This document shows, piece after piece, positions 15,836 through 24,805 of a DNA stretch of 64,000 bases. Position 1 is the stretch's first letter, and the number at the start of each line of letters is the position of its first letter. Both the position numbers and the translations under genes were made by a program. The notes beneath the pieces were generated by a model. It was given only the letters and a program-made list of their open reading frames with translations, made no database searches and had not been told where the DNA came from. The DNA comes from JAJDUF01 sp965214295 (lineage in GTDB: Bacteria; Chloroflexota; UBA11872; UBA12225; JAJDUF01): assembly GCA_965214295.1 (NCBI GenBank), contig OZ243944.1:3224001-3288000 (forward strand), written 5' to 3'.

Positions 15836-16239
15836 GGCTCACCTCCAGAGTGACGCGCCCGTCGGCACCACCGCGCATCTTGCGGGGATTGTGCCGCCGG
15901 GCGTCGTTCAGTGTACGTTGGCAGTACACGCTACCGGCCAACCGGCGGCGGCCGCACCACACCTGGCGCCGCCGGGAACGTGTCCGCGAAACCATACCTG
16001 AAGCGCCAGTCCGCACGATCCGTACCGCCCGCTCTTGCCCCCCTAGCCCCAGACAAGGGGTGGTTTTTTCGTGTAGAGCCACATTCCTCCCGCAGTCTCC
16101 AGTCATTGGCCCCTCATGCTTGGCGAAGTGGCTGATCTGCACAGTCATCTTGCTATGGTATGCTTGATGGCGTCAGTCAAGTCGTCCAACCGCTGCAATG
16201 GTGTTAGGGGCTTTTGCGACGGCTTTAGGAAATGTGCCC
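15836..16239. other. Intergenic region between divergent genes
   Basis: A 404-bp gap between the enolase-type gene (minus) and hicA (plus). It holds a weak stem (CCCC/GGGG) followed by TGGTTTTTT at about 16046-16071, which could stop plus-strand transcription, and a TATGCT box near 16160 that could serve hicA. No gene is supported. Confidence 0.4.
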
Positions 16240-16437
16240 GTGCCACCGAAGGTACGGGAGTTGATCGCTGCGTTGGAAAAGGCCGGGTTCATCAATCGCG
16301 GCGGACGGGGTAGCCATCGAAACTTCGTTCACCCTCATGTATCGAGAGTTGTTACGGTCTCGGGCAATCCGAGCAAGGACGCGAAGAACTATCAGGTTCG
16401 AGCCGTACAAACCGCGATAGAGGAATCCAAGCGATGA
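16240..16437 (+). CDS. hicA: HicA toxin
   Basis: A 65-residue HicA. The frame runs VPPKVRELIAALEKAGF, then NRGGRGSHRNFVHP, holding the full G-S-H-x-x-F motif with the catalytic histidine, and ends with a helix (NYQVRAVQTAIEESK). HicA degrades mRNA unless bound by HicB. The start is taken at GTG 16240, which matches the family start and has AGGAAA about 8 bases upstream; an ATG at 16198 would add 14 residues that do not resemble the family. The stop overlaps the hicB start (ATGA), so the two are translated together. Confidence 0.85.
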   Translation: MPPKVRELIAALEKAGFINRGGRGSHRNFVHPHVSRVVTVSGNPSKDAKNYQVRAVQTAIEESKR

Positions 16438-16673
16438 AGGACAGTGCAAAGTACGTCAAACTCGTCGAGTGGTCCGAAGAGGATCAGTGTTACGTGGGAA
16501 GCGCCCCCGGATTGATCTACGGCGGCTGCCATGGGACTGACGAAAAGGTGGTGTTCGAAGAGTTGTGCGCCATAGTCGAAGAGGTGGTCGCGCTGTACCG
16601 AGAGGACGGTCGGCCGCTGCCACCACCGACAGCCGGGCACGACTACGTCAACAAGCTGCAGCGCGTCGCGTAG
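16434..16673 (+). CDS. hicB: HicB antitoxin
   Basis: A 79-residue HicB: KYVKLVEWSEEDQCYVGSAP (beta strand with the partly degraded RNase H-like fold), GLIYGGCHGTDEKVVFEELC and a helix EEVVALYREDGRPLPPP ending in the family's typical proline run. It lacks a C-terminal HTH or ribbon-helix-helix, as in the short HicB group. It overlaps hicA by 4 bases in the classical toxin-antitoxin order. Confidence 0.85.
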   Translation: MKDSAKYVKLVEWSEEDQCYVGSAPGLIYGGCHGTDEKVVFEELCAIVEEVVALYREDGRPLPPPTAGHDYVNKLQRVA

Positions 16674-16801
16674 CTGCACGCTCCGATGCCCTGGACGCGA
16701 GGCCGGCGCTGCTCTACGGACCGTTTCAATGCGTGGCGAGGACGAAGGTCGGCACAGAAGTGTATCTTGACCTCAACATCATGGCGCATTATGATGTCGG
16801 C

Positions 16802-17062
16802 GTGAGAACTACACTGACACTGGACGATGATGTCGCCGAGGCCCTGCGAGAAAGGGCACGGCTTCTCGACAAGCCGTTCAAGCAGGTGGTGAACGACGCG
16901 CTGCGTCGCGGGATGTCACCCGCCGTAAGCGAGGCGCCGGCGTCCGAATACCGGGTTGCCCCAAATCGCAGCGGACTTCTTCCCGGCGTCGATCCACTGA
17001 AGTTGAAGCGACTCAACGACTTCAGCCGCTTCCCTGGAGTCCGCTGGCGCAATCCGCGCTGA
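16802..17062 (+). CDS. VapB-type antitoxin apparently fused to the tail of a lost PIN toxin
   Basis: An 86-residue frame from GTG 16802 (an ATG at 16781 is possible; neither has a clear ribosome site). Residues 1-40 are a ribbon-helix-helix antitoxin: VRTTLTLDDDVAEALRERAR, LLDKPFKQVVNDALRRG. The stretch SGLLPGVDPLKLKRL is the usual toxin-binding tail of such antitoxins. It is followed with no stop by NDFSRFPGVRWRNPR, which resembles the last residues of VapC PIN toxins (family ending D-F-x-R-F-P-G-(L/V)-R-W-x-(N/H)-P). The toxin body (~120 residues) is absent. I infer an in-frame deletion of vapC that joined its last codons to vapB; the DNA-binding part should still work. Confidence 0.65.
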   Translation: MRTTLTLDDDVAEALRERARLLDKPFKQVVNDALRRGMSPAVSEAPASEYRVAPNRSGLLPGVDPLKLKRLNDFSRFPGVRWRNPR

Positions 17063-17511
17063 ATTGGGACGTCCGCGCGCCTACCTACACCCCATCCCAC
17101 TCTACAGGCCGCACCAGTACGTTGGCCGGATTGTAGTCGCCCCAGGTCCTTCGCTTGGTTTCTGAGCTACCTGAGGTTCGGGTTGGACGGCAGCGGCAAC
17201 TGGAGGCAGGAGACACTCCTGCTTGTCGCCTATGGTCCTCATGCATCAGGCAGAAAAAGTGTCAACTGATCGCCAACCGAACGTCTAGCGGCCAGGTAGG
17301 CGCGGGCCTTTCCGCGGCCTCGGCGGTCTCCATCCAGAGCATCAAGATTGCGATGTCGCGAGATGTGCTGTTGTGCCAAGGCTGACTAGCCGGCTAAGGT
17401 GGGAGCGCGCGGTACAATCGCCCGAACGCCGCGGCGGCGCGGGAGACACCAGCCGAGACGCTCGGCCCGCCGGCTACGGCGGTAGCTGTTGATGAAGGGA
17501 GCAACCGACAC
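17063..17511. other. Intergenic region, no gene seen
   Basis: A 449-bp gap with no supported reading frame, tRNA or repeat of the window's families. It may hold decayed DNA from the lost toxin locus, but I could not match any stretch. The last 30 bases carry AAGGGAGCAACC, the ribosome site of the threonine aldolase gene. Confidence 0.4.
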
Positions 17512-18570
17512 ATGCCGGCTCGTATAGTTGACTTACGTAGCGACACCGTGACCCACCCCACACCGGCGATGCGCGCGGCGATGGCCCGCGCCGAGGTGGG
17601 AGATGACGGGCACGGCGAGGATCCTACCGTCAAGCGGTTGGAGGCGCTGGCGGCCGAGCGGCTCGGCAAGGCCGCGGCGGTCCTGGTGGCCAGCGGGACG
17701 ATGGGCAATCTCGTCGGCGCACTCACCCAGACCGATCCTGGCGATACCATGATCGTGGGCGCCTACTGCCATCCCTCGCTCAAAGCAGCGGCCGGTATCG
17801 CCGTGTACGGCGGGGTCAAGCCCTACGAGATACCCACCGAGCGCGGGAGAATGGACCCTGATGACGTGCGGGCGGCAATCCGTATCGTGCGCGAGGCCAA
17901 CGACGGCCGCTCAACGCTGCTCTGCCTGGAGAACACGCACAATCAGCAGCACGGCGCCCCTCTCGACCGGGAGGCGGTCGGGAGTGTGAGCGCGGTCGCG
18001 CACGCGCACGGGCTACGTGTCCACGTGGACGGCGCCCGCCTGTTCAATGCCGCCGTCGCGCTGGATGTGCCGGCCAGTGACCTCGTGGCCGACGTGGACT
18101 CGGTCTCGTTCTGCCTCTCGAAAGGTCTTTCGTGCCCGGTAGGGTCCCTGCTCTGCGGCGATACGAGCTTTGTGGAGCGCGCCCGCGCCATCCGCAAGCT
18201 GGTCGGCGGCACCATGCGCCAGTCCGGGGTGATCGCGGCCGCCGGTATTGTGGCGCTCGACGGGATGATTGACCGGCTGGCGGAGGACCATGCGAACGCC
18301 AAGCGCCTGGCCGAGGGCCTCGCCGCGCTGCCGGGCTTGTCCATCAACCCGGCCGACGTGCAGACCAACCTCGTCTTTGCCAAGCTCGATCCGGCTGTGC
18401 TCGACGGCGACGAGCTCAGTGCGCGGCTGGCGGCGGAAGGCGTGCTGGTAGGCGGCGGCCAACGACCGCGGTTCGTCACCCACTATGGCATCACGGCCGA
18501 CGACGTTGATTTCGCCCTGGACGCCATCGGCCGCGTGACCGCGGGCGCGCGGACCTCTGCAGCCGCGTAG
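17512..18570 (+). CDS. ltaE: Low-specificity L-threonine aldolase
   Basis: A 352-residue fold-type I PLP enzyme that cleaves L-threonine or allo-threonine to glycine and acetaldehyde. The N-terminus IVDLRSDTVTHPTPAMRAAM is diagnostic, followed by EVGDDGHGEDPTV, LENTHNQQHGAP, HVDGARLFNAAVAL (Asp for the PLP ring) and SFCLSKGLSCPVGS with the PLP lysine K204. Length is normal. AAGGGAG precedes the ATG by 10 bases. The VOC protein gene follows 59 bases later on the same strand and may be cotranscribed. Confidence 0.92.
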   Translation: MPARIVDLRSDTVTHPTPAMRAAMARAEVGDDGHGEDPTVKRLEALAAERLGKAAAVLVASGTMGNLVGALTQTDPGDTMIVGAYCHPSLKAAAGIAVYGGVKPYEIPTERGRMDPDDVRAAIRIVREANDGRSTLLCLENTHNQQHGAPLDREAVGSVSAVAHAHGLRVHVDGARLFNAAVALDVPASDLVADVDSVSFCLSKGLSCPVGSLLCGDTSFVERARAIRKLVGGTMRQSGVIAAAGIVALDGMIDRLAEDHANAKRLAEGLAALPGLSINPADVQTNLVFAKLDPAVLDGDELSARLAAEGVLVGGGQRPRFVTHYGITADDVDFALDAIGRVTAGARTSAAA

Positions 18571-18629
18571 CGTGGCGGCGCGTGGCCCCGTGCGGCAGCA
18601 GAAGTGCCTACGCCGGAAGAGGGCAAGAC

Positions 18630-19046
18630 ATGAGTGACCGGACCAACACACCGGAACGCTATCGGTTCTATGGCATCCAGCCCGTCCTCGAAGTCCGAGA
18701 TGTGGTGGCGACTGCCGAGTGGTATCGTGACGTGCTGGGGTTTACGATTGACCTTATTGACCTGAGCGCTGGCGGTCACGCTCGTGTCTCCGGAGGGGGC
18801 CAGGGGAAGCACGTGCGTCTACGCTTCACGGCCCGGCTCTGGCGTGGCCCAGAGCCGGCAGTAGCAGGCTATACCTACGTCCACTGCGTGAACGTAGATG
18901 ACCTGTATCAGCACTACCGAGCACAGGGCGTGGAGATGCTCCCGGAGTACGCGGCCGGACCGATTACTCAGCCCTGGGGGCTGCGGGACTTCCATATCAA
19001 GGACTGCAACGGGCACGTGCTCTGCTTTGCCCAGGAGCCAGGATAG
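18630..19046 (+). CDS. Glyoxalase/bleomycin-resistance (VOC) superfamily protein
   Basis: A 138-residue single VOC module pair: FYGIQPVLEVRDVVATAEWYRDVLGF, a middle strand GHARVSGGGQG, then YTYVHCVNVDDLYQHYRAQGVE and WGLRDFHIKDCNGHVLCF. The final F-x-(I/V)-x-D-x-(D/N)-G-(N/H) motif is typical of glyoxalase I, dioxygenase and bleomycin-binding relatives. Metal ligands are not all identifiable, so the role (enzyme or binding protein) is open. GAAGAGGG precedes the ATG. Confidence 0.85.
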   Translation: MSDRTNTPERYRFYGIQPVLEVRDVVATAEWYRDVLGFTIDLIDLSAGGHARVSGGGQGKHVRLRFTARLWRGPEPAVAGYTYVHCVNVDDLYQHYRAQGVEMLPEYAAGPITQPWGLRDFHIKDCNGHVLCFAQEPG

Positions 19047-19118
19047 GGGACCTGGAGCGTTTGTGGGTGGGGCGGGAGTCTATACAAGATACATCGTATC
19101 CGCGCATCGAGCTGCGAA

Positions 19119-20825
19119 TCACAGCGCGGCTGGCTCGCGGGCCGGCATGCTTCCCTCGGCCTGGCCCCGGCCGCGCAACGGTACCTCCTTCAGGAACAGC
19201 GTGGCGACAAACGCGAGCGCGATGGCGCCGGCGCTGACCAGGAACACGTCGGAGATCGCCGCCGCGAGCGCGTCGCGCACGCCGGTCAGCACTTGCTCAA
19301 GCAAGGCCGCGCCATTAGGCCCCAATCGTGCGAACGCGCCCGCAAGCGCAGCTGTGGCGCTTGGATCAACTAGCATTTGCGGGCTTTCCTGCAGCCGACC
19401 GAGCAACTCCGGGGGCACGGCGCCGGCGACCTGCTGCGGCACCGCGTTGGCGAGGGCAGCGCCGAAGCGGTTGGTCATCACCGAGCCGAGCACGGCGAGG
19501 CCCAGCGTGCCTCCGATAGAGCGATAGAACTGGGTCGCTGACGTCGCCACACCGACGATGCGATAGGGCACAGCGTTCTGCACGGCAATGGTGAAGCCAG
19601 GGAACGTGACGCCTAGCCCCATGCCCATCACGACGATGTTGACCACGGCCTGCACATAGCCGGTATCAACCGTCATGCGCGAGGCGAGCACGATCCCAGT
19701 GCCCATCATCGCTGTGCCGATCAGCCCTTGAAGGCGATAGTGCCCGCCTAGCCGGGACAGAGTCTGGCCGGAAACCGCCGCTCCGAAGACCATCCCCAGC
19801 ATCATCGGGGTCAAGAAGGCACCGCTGTTGGTTGCCGATGCGCCAAGCACGCCTTGGAAGAACAGCGGCACAAAGATGATGCCACCGAACATCCCGAACC
19901 CCGTCAGGAAGATGGCCAGCAGCGCCAGCGTGACGGTGCGGTTGCGGTAGATCGAGAAGGGCATGATCGGCTCCGCGACACGCCGCTCCACCACGACAAA
20001 CAGCGTTCCCGCCACAAGGGAAAAGGCCAGGAAGCCGAGGAACTGCACCGAGACCCAACCGTACTCCGTCGTCCCCCAGGACAAGCCGATGAGCAGCGGC
20101 ACAACGGTCGCGATCAGGAGCACCATGCCGAGGTAATCAAGCTGGCGCTTGTAGGTATTTCGGTGCGTGTTCGGGAAGTAGATGATAAACAGCGCAATAA
20201 TTGGAATGCCCAGCGGCAGATTGATATAGAAGATCCAGTGCCAGGAAAGGGTATCGGTCAGAAAGCCGCCGAGAGTCGGCCCGATCACGGAGGCGATACC
20301 GAATACTGCGGCGACCAGGCCCTGGTACTTCCCCCGTTCTGCGGGTGGAAACAAGTCGGCAATGGAGACGAAGGCATTGGCAAAGATGACACCGCCGCCT
20401 AGCCCCTGGAGGGCACGGAAAGCGATCAGCTGGTTCATCGTCTGGCTCAGACCGGCGAGTACCGATCCAACCAGAAAGACAACAATGCCGGCGATATAGA
20501 AATACTTCCGGCCATAGATGTCGGTCAGCCGGCCGACAATGGGCACGGCTGTCGTCGAGGCCACCAGGTACGCGGTCGCAATCCACGTGAAGCGGTCGAG
20601 GCCACCGAGGTCGGCAACGATGCGCGGCAGCGCCGTACTCACCACCGTCTGGTCCAGCGCCGCCAGGAACATGCCCAGCATCACCCCGGCCATCGTAAGA
20701 ATGACCTGGCGGCGGGGGAGCGGTATGAATTCATCCACGGCGTCCGGCGCCGCGCCCTCGGAGCGGGGGCCGGGGCCGGCCGAAGTCTGCACCGGCCGAC
20801 TGGGCAGGTCAGCGACATTACTCAT
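19119..20825 (-). CDS. MFS drug exporter, DHA2 (EmrB/QacA) family
   Basis: A 568-residue integral membrane protein with about 14 predicted helices. Motif A-type and C-type signatures: MAGVMLGMFLAALDQTVVSTALPRI (start of helix 1, DHA2 hallmark with the D in LDQT), GRLTDIYGRKYFYIAG (motif A), and GVIFANAFVSIADLFPPAERG. It should export drugs or metabolites in exchange for protons. A disordered N-terminus of about 40 residues precedes helix 1, and a 60-residue loop lies before the last helix. The ATG at 20825 has AAAGGTGA about 9 bases upstream; the longer reading to 20972 lacks support. No TetR or MarR regulator is adjacent. Confidence 0.9.
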   Translation of the reverse strand: MSNVADLPSRPVQTSAGPGPRSEGAAPDAVDEFIPLPRRQVILTMAGVMLGMFLAALDQTVVSTALPRIVADLGGLDRFTWIATAYLVASTTAVPIVGRLTDIYGRKYFYIAGIVVFLVGSVLAGLSQTMNQLIAFRALQGLGGGVIFANAFVSIADLFPPAERGKYQGLVAAVFGIASVIGPTLGGFLTDTLSWHWIFYINLPLGIPIIALFIIYFPNTHRNTYKRQLDYLGMVLLIATVVPLLIGLSWGTTEYGWVSVQFLGFLAFSLVAGTLFVVVERRVAEPIMPFSIYRNRTVTLALLAIFLTGFGMFGGIIFVPLFFQGVLGASATNSGAFLTPMMLGMVFGAAVSGQTLSRLGGHYRLQGLIGTAMMGTGIVLASRMTVDTGYVQAVVNIVVMGMGLGVTFPGFTIAVQNAVPYRIVGVATSATQFYRSIGGTLGLAVLGSVMTNRFGAALANAVPQQVAGAVPPELLGRLQESPQMLVDPSATAALAGAFARLGPNGAALLEQVLTGVRDALAAAISDVFLVSAGAIALAFVATLFLKEVPLRGRGQAEGSMPAREPAAL

Positions 20826-21161
20826 GGGGGATGATTCACCTTTCAACGGAGTCGGGGGCATAGATGAGGAGGAAAGTCGTAGTCGGAAACGGTGGCACCG
20901 GCCACCGCTGCGTAGATTGTAGCCAATATCATGACCGTGGACCCCAGCGGCAACCAGGCCAGAGCACAGCATGTTACACGCCTACGACTTTCGACAGCCG
21001 GGCGTAGGCATGGTAGCATCGCTCATTGCGCCGGCCGCATCGAGAGCACCTGCGCGAGCCGGCATGATCCGTCCGGCCTTAGCCATCAGGGGACTGCACC
21101 GACGAAGCAGTCCGCACAACGCGGTGGGTGAGGGCCGTGGATTCTGTATCAGAGGTAAGGC
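20826..21161. other. Divergent intergenic region
   Basis: A 336-bp gap between the DHA2 exporter (minus) and the LysM-M23 gene (plus). It contains a GGTGGCACCGGCCACC hairpin (~20892-20907) near the exporter start that could be a regulator site. AGAGG at 21151-21155 serves the peptidase gene. No gene is supported. Confidence 0.4.
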
Positions 21162-22283
21162 TTGTCGGAGCTACTGACCAGGACCCCGCGACCTATCCGC
21201 ACACGGGCGCGCACGCCTGACCCTCCAGGGCCGCTCACCGGGCAGATACCACCACCCATCTCCCGGCTACACGACGCCGCCCGCCGCCCGCCGGGACACC
21301 GGCCCGCAACGCCGCGCAACCGGCTGGCGGCAGCATGGGTAAGCGCGTGGCAAGGGCTGCTGTCTACCCGCGCCGGACAGTCGGGGCTGCTGCTCCGCAT
21401 TGGCCCTCACCTCACGGTGCTGACCATTGTGCTCTTGGCGGTGGGGTTAGGTAGTGTCCGGCCGCCGGCGGCGGCGCCGGAGCGGGCGCCCAATCTACCG
21501 TTAGAGCAACCGCCGTTCACTGTTGCCGATAACTCGACCGGCAGCCTCTCCCTGCCCGAATACCCGGTGCGGGAGTTCCAACCAAGCGACAAACCGCCGA
21601 TCCATATCGTGCAGCCCGGTGAGAACGTCTCGGTCATCGCCACGCGCTACGGCATGGAGATGTGGCACGTACTCTGGACGAACGAGCTGGAAGTAGATCA
21701 AACCATCCAACCCGGGCAACAGCTTCGCATTCCGCCCGTGCCGGGCGCCGGGCGCACGGTTAAGGAAGGTGACACGCTCGAATCTATCGCCGCGCGGTTC
21801 AAGGTGGACCCGGAGGTCATCGTCACCGCGAACGAGCTGCAACCGGGCACCAAGCTCGTGGTCGGGACATATTTGTTCGTGCCGGGCGGGCGGCTCCCCA
21901 TCCCGGAGCTTACCCCCGGATATGCGACCGGGCGGCTCCGCTGGCCGGCGAGAGGCAGGGTTTCGGATTATTACCGGGCCGGGCATCCTGGCATTGACAT
22001 CGCTGCCGCTCATGGGGTGCCGATCTATGCCGCCGACGGGGGCGTGGTGGTGAGCGCCGGCTGGAACGGTGGCTATGGCAATCAGGTGGTGATTAACCAT
22101 CGCAACGGCTATGAGACGAGCTACAGCCACCTGTCGCGTTACTTCTTCGGGGCGGGGCAGCTCGTGGCGAAGGGGGCCATGGTCGGCCACAACGGGAGCA
22201 CCGGGAACTCCACCGGCCCGCATCTGCACTTCGAGGTCATCCGCAACGGGCGCTACGTCAACCCGCTCGATTTCCTGCGCTAG
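21162..22283 (+). CDS. LysM domain M23 family metallopeptidase
   Basis: A 373-residue cell-wall endopeptidase-type protein. It has a basic, proline-rich N-terminus, one membrane segment at about 82-98 (LTVLTIVLLAVGLGSV), then two LysM peptidoglycan-binding modules (about 147-190, IHIVQPGENVSVIATRYG, and 197-240, RTVKEGDTLESIAARFKV). The M23 catalytic domain (250-373) has HPGIDIAA (H-x-x-x-D zinc ligands) and GPHLHFEV (H-x-H). The complete active site suggests a real D,D- or glycyl-endopeptidase acting outside the cell. The start codon is TTG, supported by AGAGG 6 bases upstream; no in-frame ATG exists before the domains. Confidence 0.9.
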   Translation: MSELLTRTPRPIRTRARTPDPPGPLTGQIPPPISRLHDAARRPPGHRPATPRNRLAAAWVSAWQGLLSTRAGQSGLLLRIGPHLTVLTIVLLAVGLGSVRPPAAAPERAPNLPLEQPPFTVADNSTGSLSLPEYPVREFQPSDKPPIHIVQPGENVSVIATRYGMEMWHVLWTNELEVDQTIQPGQQLRIPPVPGAGRTVKEGDTLESIAARFKVDPEVIVTANELQPGTKLVVGTYLFVPGGRLPIPELTPGYATGRLRWPARGRVSDYYRAGHPGIDIAAAHGVPIYAADGGVVVSAGWNGGYGNQVVINHRNGYETSYSHLSRYFFGAGQLVAKGAMVGHNGSTGNSTGPHLHFEVIRNGRYVNPLDFLR

Positions 22284-22349
22284 AGGTCACACCCCAACTG
22301 CCACTACCCTGGCCCTCTCCTGCTGGAGAGGGAGCGGCCGGCCCTACGA

Positions 22350-23258
22350 CTACACCGGCGGCGGGAGGTACTGCTTGGGGACTTTGGCGATGTAGGAGAA
22401 CGTCGGGTTGACGAACGCCGTCACGCGCGCTTCGAGCACCTGCCCGAGAAACAGATACGCTTCGCCGCGGTCGAACCCGTAGCCTTCTTCCAGCCACAAG
22501 ATCATCGCTTCCAGCGCAGCGCGGAAAGCATCCTCCGCCGGGCGGGCACAGGCGACGGTCATGATGTGCGTAGCGTTTTCCAGGCGCGGCCCAGACATCG
22601 CTGCGGGCTTGGCGGCCAACTCGCAGCGGAGGTACACGCGGGCGCTCGATTCGATGCCACCGGCGCCACAAATCTCACCATCGCCCTGCCGCGCGTGCAT
22701 GTCGCCAACGTGGAGCAGCGCCCCCGGCACGTACACGGGCAACTGCACGGTGCAGCCGGTCGTGACCTCCTGCACGTCCATATTGCCCCCCCAGTAGCCA
22801 GCCCAGCTGTGCGTGTAGCGCTCATACTCCGGGGCGACACCGACGAAGCCGAGCATCGGCGCAGTCGGGAAGCGCAGCTGATCGCTCCACTCGATGAAGC
22901 CGTCCTTGATCCGCACGATCTTGGCATGCTCGCCGATACCACTCCCTCCTAGCCACGCCGGCATCGCGCCGTTGGCACCGCGGAAGCGCGTGAAGCCGAT
23001 GGGATCAATGTCGAACTCCCCGATATGGACGGAAAGCATATCACCAGGCTGCGCTCCCTCGACATAAATGCACCCGCTCGACGGATTGCCACCGCGCAGC
23101 CTCCGGCGCAAGGCCGCTCCCTCGGGATGGTCGTCGAGCCACGGCCCTCCGTTCAGCTGGGTCTGCACCTCGAACTCTTCGCCCGGCTGCACCCACAGCG
23201 TCGGCGCGTTTTCCGCGCCAATCTCGAAGTAGAGCACGTCGGTAGTGGCACGTTGCAT
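22350..23258 (-). CDS. Acetamidase/formamidase family protein
   Basis: A 302-residue member of the FmdA/AmdA family, amidohydrolases that release ammonia from formamide or acetamide. Family segments: GGNPSSGCIYVEGAQPGDML near residue 55-75, IGEFDIDPIGFT, GCTVQLPVYVPGALLHVGDMHARQGDGE (about 165-195, with the conserved G-D-x-H-A-x-Q-G-x-G-E motif), and SARVYLRCEL. Zinc-binding His and Glu are therefore present. AAGGAGG stands 9 bases before the ATG. It is convergent with the M23 gene and codirectional with the HAD gene upstream, 133 bases away. Confidence 0.9.
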   Translation of the reverse strand: MQRATTDVLYFEIGAENAPTLWVQPGEEFEVQTQLNGGPWLDDHPEGAALRRRLRGGNPSSGCIYVEGAQPGDMLSVHIGEFDIDPIGFTRFRGANGAMPAWLGGSGIGEHAKIVRIKDGFIEWSDQLRFPTAPMLGFVGVAPEYERYTHSWAGYWGGNMDVQEVTTGCTVQLPVYVPGALLHVGDMHARQGDGEICGAGGIESSARVYLRCELAAKPAAMSGPRLENATHIMTVACARPAEDAFRAALEAMILWLEEGYGFDRGEAYLFLGQVLEARVTAFVNPTFSYIAKVPKQYLPPPV

Positions 23259-23391
23259 CGGTCGGTACCTCCTTACCCTTGGTCACAGCGAGTAGCGAGC
23301 ACGCGGGGGAACAGCCTGGCCGGCGAGATCAAGCGTCCCCACGCCGGCCGGCTGAAGAGGAAATCTCGCCGGGGAGAACGGCCGTTTGCCT

Positions 23392-24144
23392 CTATGTGGT
23401 ATCGGCCAGACCATCAAGCGCCAGCAACTCCTCCAGACGGGTAACCTCGTACAGTGTACCCCGTGACGGTGGCAGCTCCGTGGGGCGCTCCGCACCGTCG
23501 GGGTTGAACCATGCTACATCCAACCCGGCCCCTAATCCTCCGACCACATCATTCTCCCAGGTATCTCCCACGTATAAGGCTTCCCCCGGCGAAACGCGCA
23601 GGGCGGTGAGGGCCGCGCAGAAGATACGCGGATCGGGCTTGGCGCAGCCGCGCTCGCCGGACACGATGATGGCTGCCGGCTCAAAATAGGATTCAACAGC
23701 CAGGACGTGCAGCTTTTCGCGCTGCAGATCGGGAGGCCCGTTGGTGATGACTCCGAGGGGTAGGTCGTGCTGCTCTTTCAGCGCGCGTAGCGTTGGCCCG
23801 AGTTCCGGCCAAGGCTTCGTCGTGGCTATGGTATGTGCAACGTGCCGCTCGAGGAAGGACTCGACGGCCCGATCGGACGTGTCCCAGCCATACGCTGCTG
23901 ACGTCAGCATGTAGCGGAGACGCCGCGCCGTGAACACATCCAGGCGACCACGGTCGCATTCGGCAAAGAGGATCCGACCGTAGTGGCTGAAGGTCGCCAC
24001 AGCCGCACCCAAGTCCTGGTCACAGCTGGCGGGAAAGCGGCCTAGATGCTCGGCTATCGTCCGGCGGGTGCCCTGCCCCCAGCAAGACCACCAATCGTAC
24101 ATGGTGCCATCGAGGTCGAAGAATACGGCTTGCCAGCGTGCCAT
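23392..24144 (-). CDS. HAD family hydrolase
   Basis: A 250-residue haloacid dehalogenase-like phosphatase. Motif I is FFDLDGTMYD (nucleophile D10 and D12), motif II is LPLGVITNGPPDLQREKL (Thr), motif III is the Lys in SGERGCAKPDPRIF, and motif IV is ALYVGDTWENDVVGGLGAGL. The helical cap between motifs I and II is of the C1 type, as in the YjjG/pyrimidine 5'-nucleotidase and phosphoglycolate phosphatase group. The substrate is unknown. Only a weak GGGA precedes the ATG. Confidence 0.9.
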   Translation of the reverse strand: MARWQAVFFDLDGTMYDWWSCWGQGTRRTIAEHLGRFPASCDQDLGAAVATFSHYGRILFAECDRGRLDVFTARRLRYMLTSAAYGWDTSDRAVESFLERHVAHTIATTKPWPELGPTLRALKEQHDLPLGVITNGPPDLQREKLHVLAVESYFEPAAIIVSGERGCAKPDPRIFCAALTALRVSPGEALYVGDTWENDVVGGLGAGLDVAWFNPDGAERPTELPPSRGTLYEVTRLEELLALDGLADTT

Positions 24145-24391
24145 TGACGTTCCCGTTTTCCGGTCCGCGGTGAGTAGGCGTCCGCTCGGCTGCCCTTCAG
24201 AGTGTGCCTTGCACAGTACTATAGCCGGCGGCCCACACCAAGGGTCTGGGAAGAGAGTCCGGCCGTCAGTATTGCGCCCGGTCGCCGCTGGGGGTGCTGC
24301 TCTCGCCCCCCAAGCAGCACTACTTCGGGTAACAGGCCAGGCTGTCTGTGCCCATAGCTGGTGATACGTGGCCGCGTCGCTGATCCTACGC

Positions 24392-24397
24392 TATACT
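24392..24397 (+). promoter_or_regulatory. -10 box of the tRNA-Ala gene
   Basis: TATACT, 11 bases before the first base of the tRNA. A transcript starting 6-7 bases after it would have a leader of about 5 bases. The -35 region is weak. Confidence 0.5.
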
Positions 24398-24408
24398 TGC
24401 CCATACAC

Positions 24409-24484
24409 GGGCCTGTGGCGCAGTTGGGAGCGCGACTGAATGGCATTCAGTAGGTCGGGGGTTCGAATCCCCCCAGGTCCACCA
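24409..24484 (+). tRNA. tRNA-Ala (anticodon GGC)
   Basis: A 76-base cloverleaf read directly from the sequence. The acceptor stem is GGGCCTG with CAGGTCC (one G-T pair), the anticodon stem ACTGA/TCAGT carries the loop ATGGCAT (anticodon GGC), and the T arm is GGGGG-TTCGAAT-CCCCC. The 3' ACCA is encoded. It should read GCC and GCU alanine codons. Its antisense strand produces a spurious ORF ending GGFEPPTY. Confidence 0.96.
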
Positions 24485-24805
24485 GAGCACCGAGCGGTAC
24501 CGGCGCTCGGCGGCCCGTGCGGAGCCGTTGCGGCGCATCCCCATGGCCCTCCGACAAGGTAGATAGCAGCGCCCTCCCTAAGCGGCGGCTCGGCGCCGGG
24601 AGACTTGACAGCGAGGGTCCCCGACGGTAGGATGCTATCGGTTTATGCTCCATACTGCCGGATCGTGGCCGTGCCAGCTTCCCCCGGTCGGGCGTTTGTG
24701 TGTGTAGGCATCAGGGGACTCACCGGATGGCGGTAGGCGCACCCTGATCGGCTACGAGCTGCGGATGGGGATGGTTCCACAACACTTGACATAAGGTTGG
24801 GGCCG
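24485..24805. other. Intergenic region between tRNA-Ala and the betaine transporter
   Basis: A 321-bp gap without a supported gene. A GC-rich stem (CCGAGC/GCTCGG, ~24491-24510) right after the tRNA may mark its 3' processing or termination. TTGACA at 24786-24791 looks like a -35 box but no -10 box fits before the start codon. Confidence 0.4.

Noticed and set aside
16046..16071. Riboswitch or attenuator in the gap before hicA
   Set aside because: Only a 4-bp stem followed by a T run; no conserved riboswitch core could be recognised.
24447..24653. Minus-strand ORF ending DLGGFEPPTY
   Set aside because: This is the well-known false peptide from the antisense of a tRNA T arm; it overlaps tRNA-Ala.
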